Below are positions 1 to 6,105 of a DNA stretch of 6,916 nucleotides, in pieces; the first letter of the stretch is position 1; every line of letters begins with the position of its first letter. The stretch comes from a bacterium (lineage in GTDB: Bacteria; UBP7; UBA6624). The translations under genes and the position numbers were made by a program. The notes under the pieces were generated by a model. It ran no database searches. It saw only the letters and a program-made list of their open reading frames with translations, and was not told the origin of the DNA. The stretch is taken from NCBI GenBank assembly GCA_014384545.1, contig JACNFQ010000066.1:1-6916 (forward strand), read 5' to 3'.

Positions 1-105
1 CTCTTCTTTGGTTTAGAGGGCAGGGACAAACTGGAAAGTGATGCGTATGATCGGTTGGCAGGAGAGTTGGATTTTTCAGGAGCGGTACAACGCCTCCATG
101 GGTAA
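1..105 (+). CDS. 3' end of an unidentified upstream gene (partial)
   Basis: The frame is open from the first base of the window to a TAA at 103-105 and encodes 34 residues ending in a charged, helix-like tail (ending AVQRLHG). It lies on the same strand as lysS and stops 21 bases before the lysS start. Its codon choice (TTG, GGG, GAG) resembles the genes downstream. I do not recognise the family. A chance open frame of 34 codons is possible, but the dense packing of the region favours a real gene end. If real, it belongs to a gene whose body lies outside the window. Confidence 0.45.
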   Translation, partial: LFFGLEGRDKLESDAYDRLAGELDFSGAVQRLHG

Positions 106-108
106 CTC

Positions 109-117
109 TGTTATGCT
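109..117 (+). promoter_or_regulatory. Extended -10 promoter candidate for lysS (leaderless transcript)
   Basis: TGTTATGCT fits the extended -10 pattern TGnTAnnnT. Its last base lies 9 bases before the lysS ATG, so transcription would be expected to start about 2-3 bases before or at the start codon. No good -35 hexamer is seen 16-18 bases upstream, which an extended -10 can tolerate. No Shine-Dalgarno-like sequence lies between this element and the ATG. The stretch is pyrimidine-rich (CCCCCTCTA). The assignment is inferred from sequence alone. Confidence 0.45.
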
Positions 118-126
118 CCCCCTCTA

Positions 127-1584
127 ATGAGCCAAGAAAAGAGAGAGATTCGTGAAGCAAAGTTGGCTTCTTGGCGGGAGCGCCACGGTGATCCTTATTC
201 CCAATCACTCTCAATCTCCCATCTTCCCGGGGAACTCCTTTCTTCTTTTGAGGAGATTAGGGGGCATCTCGTTTCGACCGGCGGCCGCGTTTTGGCGATG
301 CGAAAACAAGGCAAACTCGCTTTTCTTGATTTGGGGGACTTGACAGGGAGGATACAGCTCTTCTTTCGTGCAAACGAGAATCCAGAGCTTTTTGAGGACT
401 TAGATTTGATTGATTTGGGGGACTTGCTATGGGTTGAGGGGGAGTTGTTGAAGACGAAGAGAGGGCAGGTGAGTGTGGGCGTGGATTCGTTTCAACTCGT
501 TGCTAAGGGGAGGATTGAACTCCCCGATAAGAGAGAGGGGATTAGCGACCCAGAGACACGGCTTAGACTTCGATGGGTAGATATGGCGACAGGGGGTGAG
601 ATTGGAGAGGATATACAAGCTGTCTCTCGAATCTTGGGTGCAGCAAGGGCGTATTGGAGTGGTGCTGGGTTTATGGAAGTAACGACCCCTCTCCTCCATC
701 CGGTACCTGGGGGTGCGTATGCACGCCCCTTTTCAACGCATCATAATGCCCTTGACTTGCCTCTTTACTTGCGGGTTGCCCCCGAACTTTACCTAAAGAA
801 GCTCTTGGTGGCTGGTTGTCCAAAGCTCTTTGAAATCGGATCAAATTTTAGGAATGAAGGGTTATCCAGACACCACAACCCCGAGTTTCTTTCTCTTGAG
901 GCTTACGAAGCTTGGGGATCTTTAGAGGGGATGATGGAGCGAACCGAGGGTTTTCTCCTTGCCCTAGCACAAGCAGGAACCGGGAAGAACACCTTGGTTC
1001 GGGGGGGGGAGCACATCTCCCTAGAGGCACCTTTTGCTCGGGTGGATTTGCGAGAGGAGCTCATCCAAAAGGCAGGTGTTAATCTTGATGATTTGGAGGG
1101 GCTATCCGCCTATGAAGCTCTCTTTGTCAAGAAGGGACTTCCTTGGCATGAGGGTATGACAGTAGGTCGTGCCCAAGACAAACTCTATTCCACCTTTGTG
1201 GAGTCTACCCTTCTGGAACCGACCTTTGTGGTGGGGTACCCCAAAGAGATGAGTCCTTTGGCAAGAGAGATGCCAGACCGACCCGGGTGGGTGGAGAGAT
1301 TTGAATTGGTGATAGCCCGGATGGAAGTCGCCAATGCGTTTGGAGAACTTGCGGATCCTGACGAACAGCGGTCACGCATGGAAGCTCAGGCGTTGGATAA
1401 GGAAGGGGGTGATGGAGAGGCTCAGCCTGTAGATGATTCCTACTTAGATGCCCTTGCCTTTGGGATGCCTCCAGCAGGAGGGATTGGGTTTGGGTTAGAG
1501 CGTCTCATGATGCTCTTACTGGACAAGGAGACGATAAGAGATGTCATACTATTCCCATTACTTCGCCCAAAACCTCCCCGATGA
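127..1584 (+). CDS. lysS: Lysyl-tRNA synthetase, class II (LysS)
   Basis: This cytoplasmic enzyme attaches lysine to tRNA-Lys using ATP. At 485 residues it is close to the usual bacterial length (about 490-505). Residues about 45-125 form the anticodon-binding OB-fold. The class II catalytic domain follows: motif 1 around 181-200 ([10 protein letters not shown], then GGAYARPF), the amino-acid-binding stretch APELYLKKL at 218-226, motif 2 at 241-254 (FRNEG...HNPEF), the RFEL...EVANAFGEL block at 391-408, and motif 3 at 451-460 ([10 protein letters not shown]), followed by the typical ending RDVILFP. The start is forced: the same frame carries a TAA only eight codons upstream, and this ATG is the only usual start codon between it and the conserved region. 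The 3' end overlaps the next gene by 4 bases, so the two are probably co-transcribed. A run of nine G lies inside the gene with the frame intact. Confidence 0.98.
   Translation: MSQEKREIREAKLASWRERHGDPYSQSLSISHLPGELLSSFEEIRGHLVSTGGRVLAMRKQGKLAFLDLGDLTGRIQLFFRANENPELFEDLDLIDLGDLLWVEGELLKTKRGQVSVGVDSFQLVAKGRIELPDKREGISDPETRLRLRWVDMATGGEIGEDIQAVSRILGAARAYWSGAGFMEVTTPLLHPVPGGAYARPFSTHHNALDLPLYLRVAPELYLKKLLVAGCPKLFEIGSNFRNEGLSRHHNPEFLSLEAYEAWGSLEGMMERTEGFLLALAQAGTGKNTLVRGGEHISLEAPFARVDLREELIQKAGVNLDDLEGLSAYEALFVKKGLPWHEGMTVGRAQDKLYSTFVESTLLEPTFVVGYPKEMSPLAREMPDRPGWVERFELVIARMEVANAFGELADPDEQRSRMEAQALDKEGGDGEAQPVDDSYLDALAFGMPPAGGIGFGLERLMMLLLDKETIRDVILFPLLRPKPPR
1001..1009 (+). repeat. Homopolymer run of nine G within lysS
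   Basis: Nine consecutive G bases encode part of the R-G-G stretch at residues 292-294 of LysS. This is the longest single-base run in the window. A shorter run of seven G lies at 2403-2409 in the membrane-protein gene. The reading frame is intact on both sides, so the run is correct as given. Such tracts are prone to polymerase slippage and sequencing miscalls. Confidence 0.9.
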
Positions 1585-2048
1585 GTGGTGCCAAAGGATT
1601 TGGTGACCGCGTTGGTGCTTTTGTCCAAGAGCGAGGTCTAAAGGTCTCTATTAGAGAGATGAAACTCCTGAGAGAGGTCGCCCTAGATTGGGAACGGCGG
1701 TGGGTTTTTGTGGGACGAACGGTCGAATGGACAGAAGGGTTAGAAGGTCTCTATCTCCATCTGACGGCTCTTCACAGGGGCCAAGTGCGGCATTGTGCCA
1801 GTTTGAGGTGTCATGGAACGAAAGAGAGAGTCCATATTTTTGTGCAGGCTCCTAACCCTGAACGCCATCTTTGGATCGACGATGGAGGGTTGGCGAGTCG
1901 GCTAGATGCGTTATGTATTGAATGGCGCGCTCTTGAGCATACTTCGGGAGAGGGAGAGCATTCTCTATTGGTGCGGTTGGAAGATTTTGAAGAGCCTGAA
2001 GAGGTCGCTTTTGTGGTTGATGACATAATGGAGGTCTTGAACGGATGA
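1581..2048 (+). CDS. Uncharacterised soluble protein of 155 residues
   Basis: I do not recognise the family. The product has no signal peptide and no membrane segment. It is rich in charged residues and alternates short hydrophobic strands (VFVGRTVEW at 42-50, RVHIFVQA at 83-90, SLLVRLEDF at 128-136) with helices, ending in an acidic helix around 137-153. This suggests a compact alpha/beta domain. Three cysteines occur at 72, 77 and 112. The ATG overlaps the lysS stop codon (ATGA), there is no Shine-Dalgarno sequence just upstream, and the stop overlaps the next start in the same way. Translation is therefore probably coupled to lysS. The intact long frame, the double overlap and lysS-like codon use argue that it is real. 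A function cannot be assigned. Confidence 0.8.
   Translation: MSGAKGFGDRVGAFVQERGLKVSIREMKLLREVALDWERRWVFVGRTVEWTEGLEGLYLHLTALHRGQVRHCASLRCHGTKERVHIFVQAPNPERHLWIDDGGLASRLDALCIEWRALEHTSGEGEHSLLVRLEDFEEPEEVAFVVDDIMEVLNG
2030..2035 (+). promoter_or_regulatory. Shine-Dalgarno sequence for the 181-residue membrane protein
   Basis: GGAGGT ends 9 bases before the ATG at 2045, within the 3' end of the preceding gene. It is a strong match to the anti-Shine-Dalgarno sequence and supports that ATG as the start. It contrasts with lysS, phnD and purL, which have nothing similar at a usable distance. Confidence 0.7.
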
Positions 2049-2590
2049 AAACGAGACATGGTTGTGCTACGGTTATCTTGGTCCTTGCAAGTATGGGAGC
2101 CCTTTTTTCTTTGTTGGGGGCTTGGGGTGGAGAGATGATGGGCGATCAACTACTTGGCCCGCCCCCTCCTGAGGCGGATGAAGAGATGGTGGCGTTTTTT
2201 GAGAAGCTCTCTGAAGTGGAAATGCCTGGTGGTTTTCCATTGACATTGGGGCTAGTTCTCTTGGGGTTGGCGGCTGTGGTGGGGTTGTGGATGTGGAAGC
2301 GGTGGGGTTTTTGGTCCTATTTGGTGGCAACGATCGGTACAGGGCTCCAACAAGTGAGTATGAACCGTTCGATAGGGGCTCTCATGGAGGAAGAGATGAT
2401 TCGGGGGGGCGAGGAACTCCCTTTTTCAATGGGGAAATTGGTGGGGGGTATGGCTTGGGCAGGTGTTATTGGTGGGGTAGGTCTTTTTGTGATCGCGATG
2501 ATGATGGGCAACCCCAGTACTTTCGAACAACTTGAGCCGATGCCACCGGAGAAAAAACGGCCTCCCGATGAGGATTGGGATACTGTTTAG
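2045..2590 (+). CDS. Uncharacterised multi-pass membrane protein of 181 residues
   Basis: I do not recognise the family. Hydrophobic segments lie at about residues 8-28, 64-84, 88-103 (shorter and less certain) and 133-154, giving three or four membrane helices. A proline-rich and acidic loop (about 38-60, with PPPP at 39-42) follows the first helix. A second acidic stretch lies at about 114-125. The C-terminus is a hydrophilic, proline-rich tail (about 165-181). The ATG overlaps the previous stop by 4 bases and has a strong GGAGGT upstream, so it is probably expressed with lysS. It lies at the 3' end of that run, and its TAG overlaps the stop of the convergent permease gene. Nothing in the sequence shows what it transports or binds. 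Confidence 0.8.
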   Translation: MKTRHGCATVILVLASMGALFSLLGAWGGEMMGDQLLGPPPPEADEEMVAFFEKLSEVEMPGGFPLTLGLVLLGLAAVVGLWMWKRWGFWSYLVATIGTGLQQVSMNRSIGALMEEEMIRGGEELPFSMGKLVGGMAWAGVIGGVGLFVIAMMMGNPSTFEQLEPMPPEKKRPPDEDWDTV

Positions 2591-3339
2591 ACGAGCTTGG
2601 CGCGAACGCGTGCCGAGATGTTATCTACCACAGCGACCACCACAACGATACCCACAAGAATGGTCCCCACACGGTCCCAACTACGCGCATTGATCGCAAA
2701 CATCAAGGTTTTCCCGATTCCCCCAGCCCCCACCATACCTAAGATAGAAGCAGCCCGAATATTGATTTCAAATCTGTAGAGGAGAACACTTAGAAACTCG
2801 GGAAGAACTTGAGGCCAAGCTGCATACCTAAAGATAGAGACGCGCCTTCCCCCCACCGCCACGACAGCTTCCATAGGCTTGGTGTTCAGGCTTTCAAGTA
2901 TTTCAGCAGTCAGTTTTCCTAAAGTTCCAATGCTATGGAACCCCAAGGCAAGCACACCTGCAAAGGGACCAGGTCCCACGCCCACAATAAAGATGATTGC
3001 CATCAAGAGTTCGGGCAAAGTACGGATCGCGCTTAGGAGAGCCTTTGTGGGGATGGAGAGTGCTGGAGTAGAGATATTCTCAGCTGCAACCATACCTAAC
3101 AATAGAGCAAACAATCCTGCAATGGTGGTACCCACGATAGCGATCTGAAGACTCTCGGTAAGTCCGGAAGCGACTGGTGACAAAAGGTCCCAATCGGGGC
3201 GGAAAAGCCCCCGTTCCCCCCAAAAGAGGGCGTTCGCCATCTCCTCTCCTTTTTCTCCAGTGGATGGCACCATATCTCTTGCTGCCCATAGCGTTGCCCC
3301 CAAACCGACCAACCAAAACCACCAAGAACGCTTTGTCAT
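2587..3339 (-). CDS. phnE: Phosphonate-type ABC transporter permease (second PhnE-like subunit)
   Basis: This is an inner-membrane permease of the PhnE branch of binding-protein-dependent transporters. At 250 residues it is of normal size. It has a hydrophobic N-terminal segment (about 7-20), further membrane segments at about 62-86, 110-135 and 225-240, and the family signatures RTLPELL (106-112), GVGPGPFAGVLAL (120-132), FEINIR (190-195) and GMVGAGGIG (201-209). The EAA loop that docks onto the ATPase starts at 157 (EAVVAVGG) and ends at about 180 (PQVLP). The N-terminal periplasmic region (about 21-60) has lost the PKF...MFP motif that its partner keeps, so the two permeases are not interchangeable. 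The ATG overlaps the stop of the upstream permease gene by 4 bases. A possible GGAAGG lies 13 bases upstream, which is too far to be a good Shine-Dalgarno, so coupled translation is likely. It is the last gene of the operon. Confidence 0.93.
   Translation of the reverse strand: MTKRSWWFWLVGLGATLWAARDMVPSTGEKGEEMANALFWGERGLFRPDWDLLSPVASGLTESLQIAIVGTTIAGLFALLLGMVAAENISTPALSIPTKALLSAIRTLPELLMAIIFIVGVGPGPFAGVLALGFHSIGTLGKLTAEILESLNTKPMEAVVAVGGRRVSIFRYAAWPQVLPEFLSVLLYRFEINIRAASILGMVGAGGIGKTLMFAINARSWDRVGTILVGIVVVVAVVDNISARVRAKLV
2596..2617 (+). terminator. Hairpin just after the lysS operon (weak terminator candidate)
   Basis: CTTGGCGCG and CGTGCCGAG can pair as a 9-base-pair stem with two G-U pairs around the loop AACG. 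It begins 6 bases after the membrane-protein stop codon. No T-run follows on the plus strand, so it is not a classical intrinsic terminator. It also lies within the last codons of the convergent permease gene, so the symmetry may only reflect coding of A-R-V-R-A-K-L. It could instead slow polymerase or protect the 3' end of the mRNA. Confidence 0.25.
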
Positions 3340-4088
3340 GCCTGCGCCAATGCCTTCCGAATGCGTGTGGAAACGGCATCAATCACGGTCACAACGAGGA
3401 AAAGCGTGACCAATAGAGCGGCAACCTTCTGGTATTGACCCAAGTCAAAGTTGATATTCATCCAGACACCAATACCCCCTGCACCGACTAGACCCACAAT
3501 CGCTGCCACGCGAATATTGATTTCAAAGACATAGAGGCAGTAAGTAAGAAACTGGGGAAGAGCAAGAGGCAATGCTCCATACCGCAGGCGGGCAATCCAA
3601 GGGGCTCCCAGCGCTGTCATCGCTTCTAGAGGTCCTTGGTCAATGCTTTCCAGTGTTTCAAAGAGGAGTTTACCGATGATTCCCATTGAAAAGAGGGTCA
3701 GTGCGACAGCACCCGCTGAAGGGTTAGCACCAAAAAGGGCTACAGCTAATGAAGCCAACAGGAGGTCAGGAACTGTTCTCACACCATTCAACAAGAGCCT
3801 AAACAGACCATTAATGCTCTTCCAAGTCGTTGTCGTCCCCGCAGCAAGAAGGGCAAAGGGATAAGCCAGCAGGGCCCCCACCAACGTTGAGACCCAAGCC
3901 ATACGGAGGGTCAAAACGAAATCAGGCCAAACGGCAGAGACTTCAGAGAAGTCCGCGGGGAACATCTCTTTCACAAATCGCCCCATATCTCCTAACCCTT
4001 CTACGAACTTGGGCAGAGAGACACCTGTGCCCAATGAAGCCCAAATAAAGAGCCCCAAGAAAGTGAGCAAGGGAAGATGTTTGCGCAT
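3336..4088 (-). CDS. phnE: Phosphonate-type ABC transporter permease (first PhnE-like subunit)
   Basis: This inner-membrane permease has 250 residues, the same as its partner. It follows the PhnE pattern more completely: an N-terminal hydrophobic segment (about 5-19), the periplasmic PKF (26-28) and MFPADF (42-47) motifs, membrane segments at about 58-84, 105-135 and 222-240, RTVPDLL (104-110), LFSMGIIGKL (132-141), FEINIR (188-193) and LVGAGGIG (200-207). The EAA loop runs from 155 (EAMTALGAP) to about 178 (LPLALP). It probably pairs with the second permease to form the channel. It starts 4 bases after the phnC stop and overlaps the next permease by 4 bases. The purine stretch directly before the ATG (AGAGAG) is too close to be a good Shine-Dalgarno, so coupling to phnC translation is likely. 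Confidence 0.95.
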   Translation of the reverse strand: MRKHLPLLTFLGLFIWASLGTGVSLPKFVEGLGDMGRFVKEMFPADFSEVSAVWPDFVLTLRMAWVSTLVGALLAYPFALLAAGTTTTWKSINGLFRLLLNGVRTVPDLLLASLAVALFGANPSAGAVALTLFSMGIIGKLLFETLESIDQGPLEAMTALGAPWIARLRYGALPLALPQFLTYCLYVFEINIRVAAIVGLVGAGGIGVWMNINFDLGQYQKVAALLVTLFLVVTVIDAVSTRIRKALAQA

Positions 4089-4092
4089 CTCT

Positions 4093-4866
4093 CTATTCTT
4101 TCGCTAAGTCATCTGCCTTTAGGTTTCGACCGTAGATTTCAGTAAAGGAAGACTCTGAAGTCTCGCTCGTGGGCTGATCCCAAACTTTAACGCCATCCCT
4201 CAATCCCAAGATGCGGTCGGCATATTCAAGCGCAAGGTCGATATGGTGCAAGTTGATAAGGACGGTAATCCCCTCTTCTTTGGCGACACGCTTTAGGTCT
4301 TTCAAGACGGCGTGTGCTGTGGGGGGATCCAAACTGGCAACAGGTTCATCCGCAAGAATCAATCGGGGGGATTGAATAAGGGCTCGAGCGATTGAAACAC
4401 GCTGTTGTTGTCCCCCTGAAAGGGCATCGGCTCTCTTCTGGGATTGGTCTGACAAGCCCAAATCCCTAAGCAACCAATGGGCTTTTTCAACATCCTTCTT
4501 GCTCCAAATCCCTAGTGTCGTCTGTAGGGCGGGTCTCTGTCCCAGCAAACCAGTCAGGACATTTTGGAGTACGGATAGACGCCCTTGGAGGTTGTAGTCC
4601 TGGAAGATAAACCCAATGCGGGTTCTAAGGTGTCGGAGGGGTTCACCCTTGAGGTGGGTCGTCTCTTCTCCCTCAAAAAAGAGTTGTCCTTCTGTAGGAG
4701 TAATGAGTTGGTTGAGGCATCTTAGAAAAGTGGACTTTCCTGCGCCACTGGGTCCGACCACGGCGATAAACTCACCCTCGTTCGCTTCGAAGTTTACAGA
4801 AGTCAGTGCCGGTTGGGGGGCACCTGAGTAGGTCATACCCAATCCCACAGTTTTCAACAAACTCAT
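4093..4866 (-). CDS. phnC: Phosphonate-type ABC transporter ATP-binding protein (PhnC-like)
   Basis: This cytoplasmic ATPase subunit powers the importer encoded by its neighbours. Its 257 residues match the family. All nucleotide-binding motifs are intact: Walker A GPSGAGKST (38-46), Q-loop glutamine at 89 (FIFQDYNL), signature LSGGQQQR (149-156), Walker B LILADEP (169-175) with catalytic Glu174, D-loop ASLD (177-180) and the switch histidine in INLHH (204-208). The phrase FIFQDYNLQGRLSVLQNVL and the LNQLITPTEG stretch are typical of PhnC rather than of amino-acid or phosphate (PstB) ATPases. The ATG overlaps the binding-protein stop codon by 4 bases and has a good AAAGGAG upstream. The substrate cannot be told from the ATPase. 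Confidence 0.95.
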   Translation of the reverse strand: MSLLKTVGLGMTYSGAPQPALTSVNFEANEGEFIAVVGPSGAGKSTFLRCLNQLITPTEGQLFFEGEETTHLKGEPLRHLRTRIGFIFQDYNLQGRLSVLQNVLTGLLGQRPALQTTLGIWSKKDVEKAHWLLRDLGLSDQSQKRADALSGGQQQRVSIARALIQSPRLILADEPVASLDPPTAHAVLKDLKRVAKEEGITVLINLHHIDLALEYADRILGLRDGVKVWDQPTSETSESSFTEIYGRNLKADDLAKE

Positions 4867-6077
4867 AACATACCACTCTCCTTTGCCAATCTCTCTAGTT
4901 CTTCAAAGTCCGCATGGGTCGTGACCTCAAACCCCTCAATGGTGTAAAGACTCTTTAGGAGGGCGAAGATCTCTGGTGAAATCTCTTCTACTTCCAGAAA
5001 CGCCTCTTGAACAGCCCGGCTAAGTAAAGGGTCTAATCCCGGTCGCGCCGCCACGATGTCGTTGGGAATAGGGGTAGTAAGGGCTATTTGAACGACATCC
5101 CCCTCCCACCGTTCCATCACTTGGACAGCAACCTGACCACACGGTGTGGGAAGGAGCGAAGCGACCTCGGTAGATAGGTGATCCCATAGGGGGCGGATAC
5201 TCTCAGCCAGAGCTTCTTTGGAGGGAGGCTTATAACGCATCAAGATCGACCAATAGTTCATCTCAGCCACATGGGTGGCTTCCACACTGCCTGGACACCA
5301 GTCAAAGTCCTCGGCATCTTCCCTAACTGAAAGTTCCGCTTTTCGTAGGTCTAAACCAGCAGGGACCATCACTCCGTTGGGAAACCATGCTAAACGCAAC
5401 CGACCGCCAGGAGCGACATGGGGGTGTTCAAAGACCAATCTATTCCGTGCATCTTCAAAGGTCGCTCCTGCATCAAAATCACCCCTCAGGATTGCTTGAA
5501 TCACATTGTCGTGGCTACCCAACATCGCATAGTTTGAAAGGTCGGTGCGGTAATCAATACCGTGGGCTGCCAGAGTGATACTGGGATAGAGGAAACCACT
5601 GGTAGAGGCTGCATCGGTAAAGGCGAATGAGTGTCCCGAAATAGAGGGGACATCGGTGATGCCTGTCTCTCGCCCCGCAACAATCTGTGCACGGTATGTT
5701 GAGGCTCCGTATCTAAGGGTCCGAAGGAGGGGAGTTGTACCAGCATTTCCTCCTTTCGTGGTATCGCGGTAGGACAAGAGGTAGGAGAAGGGAGCCAAGA
5801 AACCGATATCGACTTTTTTGGCTTTGAATGAGGCGACAAGCCCCACATATTTCACAGCGACGAAACTCCTGACCCTGATTTGTGGGTATTTGGAAGCGAC
5901 TAGAGGATTTGCCCTAAGGCGAGATTCCAGATATCTCTCTAAGGGTTCCACATCATCGGCTAGGCTTTCCGCCTGCTGGCTAGGAACGAAACCCAATACA
6001 AGTTCAGGACCCTGTGGAGTTGGGGGACCACACGCAAGACCCAAAGCAGTAAAGAGGAGTGTCAAGACCTTCTTCAT
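4863..6077 (-). CDS. phnD: Phosphonate/phosphite/phosphate-type substrate-binding lipoprotein (PhnD-like) with an inserted segment
   Basis: This is the extracytoplasmic binding component of the importer. The 404-residue start is chosen because it opens with a lipoprotein signal: MKK, a hydrophobic core, then LGLAC with the lipidated cysteine at 16. A longer in-frame start at 6221 would add 48 unrelated residues and overlap purL. PhnD family motifs appear in order: LGFVPSQ (28-34), VDIGFLAPFSY (89-99), DAASTSGFLYP (155-165), GSHDNVIQAIL (187-197), DAGATFEDAR (202-211) and PIPNDIVAARPGLDP (336-350). Ser158, Thr159, Ser160 and His189 correspond to the phosphonate-binding Ser-Thr-Ser and His of E. 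coli PhnD. The family is usually about 290-340 residues. The excess lies between 212 and 335, where normally only a short linker separates DDAR from PIPND. That segment holds two cysteines (261, 313). It heads the operon and overlaps phnC by 4 bases. The substrate could be a phosphonate, phosphite or another small oxyanion. Confidence 0.92.
   Translation of the reverse strand: MKKVLTLLFTALGLACGPPTPQGPELVLGFVPSQQAESLADDVEPLERYLESRLRANPLVASKYPQIRVRSFVAVKYVGLVASFKAKKVDIGFLAPFSYLLSYRDTTKGGNAGTTPLLRTLRYGASTYRAQIVAGRETGITDVPSISGHSFAFTDAASTSGFLYPSITLAAHGIDYRTDLSNYAMLGSHDNVIQAILRGDFDAGATFEDARNRLVFEHPHVAPGGRLRLAWFPNGVMVPAGLDLRKAELSVREDAEDFDWCPGSVEATHVAEMNYWSILMRYKPPSKEALAESIRPLWDHLSTEVASLLPTPCGQVAVQVMERWEGDVVQIALTTPIPNDIVAARPGLDPLLSRAVQEAFLEVEEISPEIFALLKSLYTIEGFEVTTHADFEELERLAKESGML
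4878..4884 (-). promoter_or_regulatory. Shine-Dalgarno sequence for phnC
   Basis: AAAGGAG reads toward the phnC start on the minus strand, with 11 bases between it and the ATG. It lies inside the 3' end of the binding-protein gene. It supports the chosen start and shows that this organism does use Shine-Dalgarno sites within operons. Confidence 0.65.
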
Positions 6078-6085
6078 TGCGGGGT

Positions 6086-6091
6086 ATGGTA
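6086..6091 (-). promoter_or_regulatory. -10-like hexamer for the phnD operon
   Basis: On the minus strand TACCAT (pattern TAnnnT) ends 8 bases before the phnD ATG, so transcription should begin within a few bases of the start codon. No Shine-Dalgarno sequence lies at a usable distance; the only purine-rich match is more than 20 bases upstream. A second candidate, TATCGT, reads 6099 to 6094 on the same strand and would give a leader of about 10 bases. No convincing -35 element is seen. Any -35 would have to fall inside the purL coding sequence. Confidence 0.4.
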
Positions 6092-6102
6092 ATACGATAC
6101 CA
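6087..6102. repeat. Inverted repeat in the phnD-purL divergent promoter
   Basis: TGGTA and TACCA form a perfect 5-base inverted repeat separated by 6 bases. A second, nested one pairs GGTAT at 6083-6087 with ATACC at 6097-6101. The repeats cover both -10-like hexamers, so they could reflect promoter symmetry (one site read in both directions) or an operator for a dimeric regulator controlling both genes. Arms this short can also occur by chance. Confidence 0.45.
6093..6098 (+). promoter_or_regulatory. -10-like hexamer for purL
   Basis: TACGAT (pattern TAnnnT) ends 7 bases before the purL ATG, placing the expected transcription start at or next to the A of the start codon. There is no Shine-Dalgarno sequence between them (ACCACCT). 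An alternative hexamer TATGGT at 6085-6090 would leave a leader of about 8-10 bases. A -35 element would fall in the first codons of phnD, where only a weak TTCTTC is seen. Confidence 0.4.
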
Positions 6103-6105
6103 CCT

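Noticed and set aside
427-699. A 90-codon open frame on the minus strand opposite lysS.
   Set aside because: It lies wholly within the strongly conserved lysS gene and its translation shows no recognisable domain; it is a shadow frame.
2024-2029. CATAAT as a -10 element for a separate promoter of the membrane-protein gene.
   Set aside because: There is no -35 or extended -10 sequence, and initiation there would start after the strong GGAGGT ribosome site, removing it.
1811-2149. A 112-codon open frame on the minus strand across the junction of the two unknown genes.
   Set aside because: The translation is low-complexity (Ser, Thr, Pro, Arg) as expected from the complement of acidic codons, and the plus-strand genes have overlap structure and a Shine-Dalgarno sequence.
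2287-2535. An 82-codon plus-strand frame inside the membrane-protein gene.
   Set aside because: It is rich in Gly, Arg and Asp from G-rich codons read out of frame, and it lacks any start signal.
5501-5848. A 115-codon minus-strand frame within phnD.
   Set aside because: It overlaps the most conserved part of the binding protein in another frame and encodes no recognisable domain.
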